A stretch of DNA of 64,000 nt from Actinopolymorpha rutila (GTDB lineage Bacteria > Actinomycetota > Actinomycetes > Propionibacteriales > Actinopolymorphaceae): the NCBI RefSeq assembly GCF_013407855.1, contig NZ_JACBZH010000001.1, positions 3,906,001 through 3,970,000 on the forward strand, read 5' to 3'. The notes beneath the pieces were generated by a model that was given only the letters and a program-made list of their open reading frames with translations, searched no databases and was not told where the DNA came from. How positions within the stretch are numbered: position 1 is the stretch's first letter; every line of letters starts with the position of its first letter. Both the position numbers and the translations under genes were made by a program. Shown here in pieces: positions 62,229 through 64,000 of this stretch.

Positions 62229-63893
62229 TCAGCGCGGGATCGCGCCGTACTCCCGAAGGATCGCGATCACCTTCGGCCGGCTCGCGAACGCCCGGGCGAA
62301 GTCACGCGGGGTGGCGATCCGGTGCGCGTTGGCATTCAGGTAGCCGCGCAGAAGCCGGTCAAACGTCGCAGGTCCGGCGGCTTGGCGCGCCCGGTGCAGC
62401 ATCGCGCCGCCCTGGCGGTAGACCCCGGCGGCGTACAGGTCGGGGTCGTGCAGCGCGGCGTACCACGACATCGACTCCCCCACCCGGTCGCGCACCCTGG
62501 ACGGTGCCTGGAACCGCATCGACCGGGCAGCGGTCCCGTCGACCAGCGTCTCGGCGTACTCAGCGAGCGCCTCGTCCAGCCACGGGTCGCGGGCCTGGTC
62601 GTTGCCCACCAGCCCGTAGAACCACATGTGCGCCACCTCGTGCGGCACGAGTTCGGGGTAGCGCGTCGGAGAGACGTCGCCGAACTGGATGGAGCCGGGG
62701 AACTCGATGCCGGTGCCAACGGAGGCGGCGACGGTGACCCACAGGTCGCGGTAGGGGAACGGCCCCAGGTGGGACGACAGTGCCCGGATCGCGGCGGCGG
62801 TCGCGTCGGCCCACTCTCCCGCCGACGCGACCGAACCATCGGGCACCCCGACGTGCACGCGTACGCCGTCCACGTCGCGGCTCTCCACCCGCAGTCGCCC
62901 CACCGTGAGGCTGACGTCGCGCACGGACTCAGCCCGGAACCGGTGCACCACACTCCCCCGCACCTTCGTCGACGGCATGCTGCCGACCGCCTGCCCGGTG
63001 CCGAGCACCTGGTCGCCGGCGGGCGCCACCACGTCGAGCCGCCGCAGCCGGAACTCCTCGCTGGTCACGGTCTCGCCGAACAGGTCGACGGCGGGGTCGG
63101 TCACCCACCCCTTGCCGCGCTGCCAGGCGAGCAGGGGGTACGCCGTGCCCAGCCAGACGGTGCCGTCCCGGGGTGAGTAGCCGACACGCTCGGGCGTGTT
63201 CTCCCCAACCGTCAAGGTGAACGTGAGGTCGACCTGGACCGTCCGCCCGGCGGCCACACAGCGGCTGACCGGCAGCCTGACCAGCGTGCCCGGCGAACCC
63301 GGCGGCGCACCGGCCGCCTCGACCTTCGGGATCTCCCTGCGGCCGTCCACGGCGGCGGAGGTGACCTCGAGCTGGTTGCCGGCCCGCGCGGTCTCCGGCT
63401 TGTTCGGCCAGGCACGGAAGACGATCTCGCAGGTACGCCGGTCAGGCGTGAAGGTCACCTGCTCCGAGCCCCGGACCACCCGCGGGTCGGACCGTACGTC
63501 GAAGCACAACGAGACCGTGGGCCGGTCCTTCCACGGGGCCGCCCGGCCGGCCGGCTGGGGCGCTCTGTCCGCGGCCAGGGGTTGCTCGCCGGAGAGCGGT
63601 TGTTCGGCGGAGAGCGGTTGTTCGTACGACACCTTCGAGCCGGCGTCGCCGCCACCGCCGGGACCGCCGGTGACCGCGCACCCGGACGGCCCGCGCGGGC
63701 GCGGCGGCGGGCTCTGCGGCGGACCGGCTTGCCCGCCGGAGGTCGGCGTGTCGCCGGGGCGGGCGGTCGGGGCGGTCAGGTCACCCGCGCTGGGCGTACA
63801 GGCGCCGAGTGCGGCCATCACGGTGAGGACGACGACGAGCACGAAGGTGCGCACGACGATGGTCACAACGGGCCTGACCGCCCGCGGGTTCAC
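62229..63893 (-). CDS. M1-family metallopeptidase lipoprotein
   Basis: 554 residues, GTG start overlapping the upstream stop (GTGA). Signal peptide with lipobox MAALGAC, lipidated Cys near residue 31, then a Pro/Gly-rich linker with a repeated QPLSAEQPLSGEQPLA unit. The C-terminal half has the gluzincin motif HEVAHMWFYGLVG plus downstream Glu in DEALAEYAE, and GTGIEFPGS in place of the GAMEN exopeptidase motif. Anchored outside the membrane, it would trim peptides; the changed exopeptidase motif makes true aminopeptidase activity uncertain. Confidence 0.88.
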   Translation of the reverse strand: MNPRAVRPVVTIVVRTFVLVVVLTVMAALGACTPSAGDLTAPTARPGDTPTSGGQAGPPQSPPPRPRGPSGCAVTGGPGGGGDAGSKVSYEQPLSAEQPLSGEQPLAADRAPQPAGRAAPWKDRPTVSLCFDVRSDPRVVRGSEQVTFTPDRRTCEIVFRAWPNKPETARAGNQLEVTSAAVDGRREIPKVEAAGAPPGSPGTLVRLPVSRCVAAGRTVQVDLTFTLTVGENTPERVGYSPRDGTVWLGTAYPLLAWQRGKGWVTDPAVDLFGETVTSEEFRLRRLDVVAPAGDQVLGTGQAVGSMPSTKVRGSVVHRFRAESVRDVSLTVGRLRVESRDVDGVRVHVGVPDGSVASAGEWADATAAAIRALSSHLGPFPYRDLWVTVAASVGTGIEFPGSIQFGDVSPTRYPELVPHEVAHMWFYGLVGNDQARDPWLDEALAEYAETLVDGTAARSMRFQAPSRVRDRVGESMSWYAALHDPDLYAAGVYRQGGAMLHRARQAAGPATFDRLLRGYLNANAHRIATPRDFARAFASRPKVIAILREYGAIPR

Positions 63894-64000
63894 GGCTCGA
63901 TCTCCGCCCGAACGGTCGCGAGGGCTCGGTGGGCGGCGTCGAGGACGTCCGGGTCGTTCGGGTCCAGCCCCTCGTCGAAGGCGAGCGCCCAGACGAGCCC
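63890..64000 (-). CDS. C-terminal end of an unknown gene (partial)
   Basis: 36 codons enter from the window edge (LVWALAFDEGLDPNDPDVLD, then AAHRALATVRAEIEP) and stop at 63890-63892, overlapping the peptidase GTG. The fragment is acidic and helical, too short for a family call. It is translationally coupled to the lipoprotein gene. Confidence 0.7.
   Translation of the reverse strand, partial: GLVWALAFDEGLDPNDPDVLDAAHRALATVRAEIEP

Overview
This window is chromosomal DNA of a high-GC Gram-positive bacterium, almost certainly a filamentous or soil-type actinobacterium. The evidence is very high GC, many GTG and TTG starts, tightly overlapping gene ends, a bacterial class I P450, a dnaK-grpE-dnaJ chaperone order and secreted proteins with Sec or lipoprotein signals. 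The sequence alone does not fix the genus.

1-20.9 kb: surface polysaccharide region. On the plus strand are the end of a flippase, an unknown cluster protein, a TylF-type O-methyltransferase and an MFS transporter with a likely one-base frameshift. A strong hairpin separates these from a large secreted metallophosphoesterase and a P450 on the minus strand. From 20.9 kb down to 9.8 kb runs a minus-strand Wzx/Wzy-type operon whose genes mostly overlap by a few bases: internally deleted epimerase relic, phosphoglycosyl transferase with an N-terminal minisatellite, flippase, two glycosyltransferases, a glucuronyl C5-epimerase-like protein, a third glycosyltransferase, asparagine synthase, a fourth glycosyltransferase and the O-antigen ligase/polymerase. 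A uronic-acid-containing repeat-unit polymer is the simplest reading.

20.9-24.6 kb: a junction zone with an IS3 transposase relic, an aldo/keto reductase and an intact IS256-family element with an 8-bp target duplication. The element sits directly beside a 70-bp partial copy of a tRNA gene.

24.5-60.4 kb: the most interesting region. The 3' half of tRNA-Met(CAT) at 60.31-60.39 kb, plus 28 bp of downstream sequence, is duplicated in direct orientation at 24.50-24.57 kb, bracketing about 35.8 kb as an integrative island would. The contents are strongly themed on proteostasis, redox and energy survival. One block encodes DnaK, GrpE, a CbpA-type DnaJ, a CbpM/MerR-like modulator, ClpB, a zinc-ribbon thioredoxin, a UBP zinc-finger protein and a fused cyclic-nucleotide-domain/thioredoxin-reductase-like enzyme lacking the CxxC. 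Also present are a second zinc-ribbon thioredoxin (WCPPC), Hsp20, two DJ-1/PfpI proteins, acetate kinase, beta-phosphoglucomutase, succinate-semialdehyde dehydrogenase, type II NADH dehydrogenase, a formaldehyde-dehydrogenase-like enzyme, bacterioferritin with its ferredoxin, a DUF1931 histone-fold protein, DUF2267, a FUSC-type exporter and a small unknown protein with a decayed second copy. No integrase is visible, and the edges hold broken relBE, MFS, monooxygenase and IstB relics, so the island looks old and immobilised. It resembles in concept, not in gene content, the proteobacterial transmissible locus of stress tolerance and the mycobacterial dormancy regulon. A hemE resembling alphaproteobacterial forms lies near its right end.

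60.4-64 kb: ordinary chromosome. It has a NYN-domain protein, tRNA-Asn(GTT) with an intrinsic terminator, an M1-type metallopeptidase lipoprotein, and the tail of a gene translationally coupled to it.
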